Assembly (NCBI GenBank): GCA_002706265.1
Contig: PAKU01000029.1
Location: 247,297 to 311,296 of the forward strand
Source of the DNA: Polycyclovorans sp.
GTDB lineage: Bacteria; Pseudomonadota; Gammaproteobacteria; Nevskiales; Nevskiaceae
Direction: 5' to 3'
Length of the DNA stretch: 64,000 nucleotides
Part shown: positions 63,312 to 64,000 of the stretch, piece after piece
Layout of the letters: every line of letters starts with the position of its first letter
Position numbering within the stretch: position 1 is the first letter of the stretch
The notes under the pieces: generated by a model
Told to the model about the DNA's origin: nothing
Databases searched by the model: none
The model's input: only the letters and a program-made list of their open reading frames with translations
Program-made: the position numbers and the translations under genes

Positions 63312-64000
63312 ATGTTTCAACTCGACCCCGAACTCGAATCCTTCCGTGAAGACGCCCGCAAGATGGCCGAACGGGCCTTTGCAGCCAAGGCCGCCTACTG
63401 GGACGAAGAGGAAATCTACCCCACCGAAAACCTCAAGCTGCTGGCCGAGCTGGGTTATCTCGGGCTGGTGATACCGGAGGAATACGGCGGCTCCGGCGCA
63501 CCCATCATCCAGGGCACCATCCTGCTCGAAGAGATTGCGCGGGTCTGCTTCAACACCGCACTGGTGGCACAGGTAGGCATCAACGGTCCGTCGCGGGCGA
63601 TCGCCGTTCTCGGCAATGAGGAGCAGAAGAAGCGCTGGCTGCCGGGCTGCGTCAGCGGCGAGAACATCTTCGGCATCGGCATCAGCGAGCCGGGGGCCGG
63701 CTCGGCGATGACCGACATGATCACCAGTGCCACGCCCGACGGCGATCACATCATCCTCAACGGCCAGAAGTGCTTCTGCACCGGTGGCCATGTGGCGACG
63801 CACATCCTGGTGTTCGCGCGCTGGGGCAAGACCCAGGGGCCGCGCGGCATCGGCGCGCTGGTGGTGGAAAAGGGCACGCCAGGCTTCGAGATCGGCCATC
63901 CGGGTCCGAAGATGGGCGGGCGTGGTGTGGCGGAGGTGGAGCTGTTCTTCGATCACTGCCGGGTGCCGGTGGAGAACCTGATCATGGCCGGCGACCCGAA
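63312..64000 (+). CDS. acyl-CoA dehydrogenase, cut by window end
   Basis: N-terminal 229 residues of an ACAD: MFQLDPELESFREDARKMAE, GLVIPEEYGGSGAP, FGIGISEPGAGSAMTDMI, KCFCTGGHVATH and VELFFDHCRVPVENL. The frame is open to the last base, so the gene continues outside. The active-site regions (helix G and C terminus) are not visible. It lies 34 bp after the isomerase gene in the same operon. Confidence 0.9.
   Translation, partial: MFQLDPELESFREDARKMAERAFAAKAAYWDEEEIYPTENLKLLAELGYLGLVIPEEYGGSGAPIIQGTILLEEIARVCFNTALVAQVGINGPSRAIAVLGNEEQKKRWLPGCVSGENIFGIGISEPGAGSAMTDMITSATPDGDHIILNGQKCFCTGGHVATHILVFARWGKTQGPRGIGALVVEKGTPGFEIGHPGPKMGGRGVAEVELFFDHCRVPVENLIMAGDP

Overview
This is a 64 kb GC-rich bacterial window, coding-dense and without RNA genes, phage, insertion sequences or CRISPR. 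Almost every gene belongs to CoA-thioester catabolism or to primary hydrocarbon oxidation. I count ten acyl-CoA dehydrogenases (ACADs; one cut by the window end), seven short-chain dehydrogenases (SDRs), six MaoC/hot-dog hydratase-like proteins, four thiolase-like proteins plus one HMG-CoA-synthase-like protein, three DUF35 (OB-fold) domains, three crotonases and two class III CoA-transferases. A CYP153 P450, two wax-ester synthases and a PmoABC-type copper membrane monooxygenase operon are also present. This suggests an aerobic, lipid-storing hydrocarbon/isoprenoid degrader, most likely a high-GC gammaproteobacterium (Solimonadaceae, Halieaceae or a relative). That placement is inference from gene content.

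Layout. 0-5 kb: end of an MFS exporter, glutaryl-CoA dehydrogenase with a MaoC protein, a DUF445 membrane protein, and wax-ester synthase 1. 5.3-18 kb: an eleven-gene plus-strand operon that joins an HMG-CoA-synthase/OB-fold fusion, a thiolase, an Ltp2-like protein, a DUF35 protein, two ACADs and a thioesterase to an Atu/Liu-type acyl-CoA carboxylase (AtuA, biotin carboxylase, separate biotin carrier, carboxyltransferase). 18-21.4 kb: CYP153 alkane hydroxylase and ferredoxin (minus strand), then wax-ester synthase 2. 21.4-23.7 kb: a PQQ/haem alcohol dehydrogenase interrupted by an in-frame TAG. 24.1-30.7 kb: minus-strand operon pmoC-pmoA-pmoB, a membrane-anchored accessory protein, copC, a copD-cytochrome c-thioredoxin-like fusion, and a His-rich DUF4399 protein. 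31-32.5 kb: a fatty aldehyde dehydrogenase with its own operator and terminator. 32.6-41.3 kb: SCP-x thiolase, paired MaoC proteins, SDR, hydrolase and four ACADs, including a ChsE1/ChsE2-like pair. 41.3-46.6 kb: minus-strand block of three SDRs, two tandem carboxyl-methyltransferase-like proteins and a TetR regulator. 46.8-64 kb: a second large catabolic block with MaoC, ACAD, crotonase, SDR, CoA-transferase, Ltp2-like/DUF35 pair, a FadL-like channel, a CoA-pyrophosphatase-like Nudix protein, a BadI/MenB-like ring hydrolase, and an ACAD with no recognisable catalytic glutamate.

How it may work together (inference). Alkanes or terpenoid side chains are hydroxylated by CYP153 or the copper monooxygenase and oxidised to acids. 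The acids enter as CoA esters, partly through CoA-transferases since no acyl-CoA ligase is visible. They are shortened by beta-oxidation, by carboxylation of methyl branches, and by thiolase-fold retro-aldol cleavage. Alicyclic rings could be opened by the BadI-like hydrolase. Surplus acyl chains could go to wax esters.

A 20-bp near-palindrome (TCTAACA-n6-TGTTAGA type) recurs at 2334, 5280, 30917 and 61291, with a weaker copy beside the tetR gene. This suggests one repressor coordinating distant blocks of the window.
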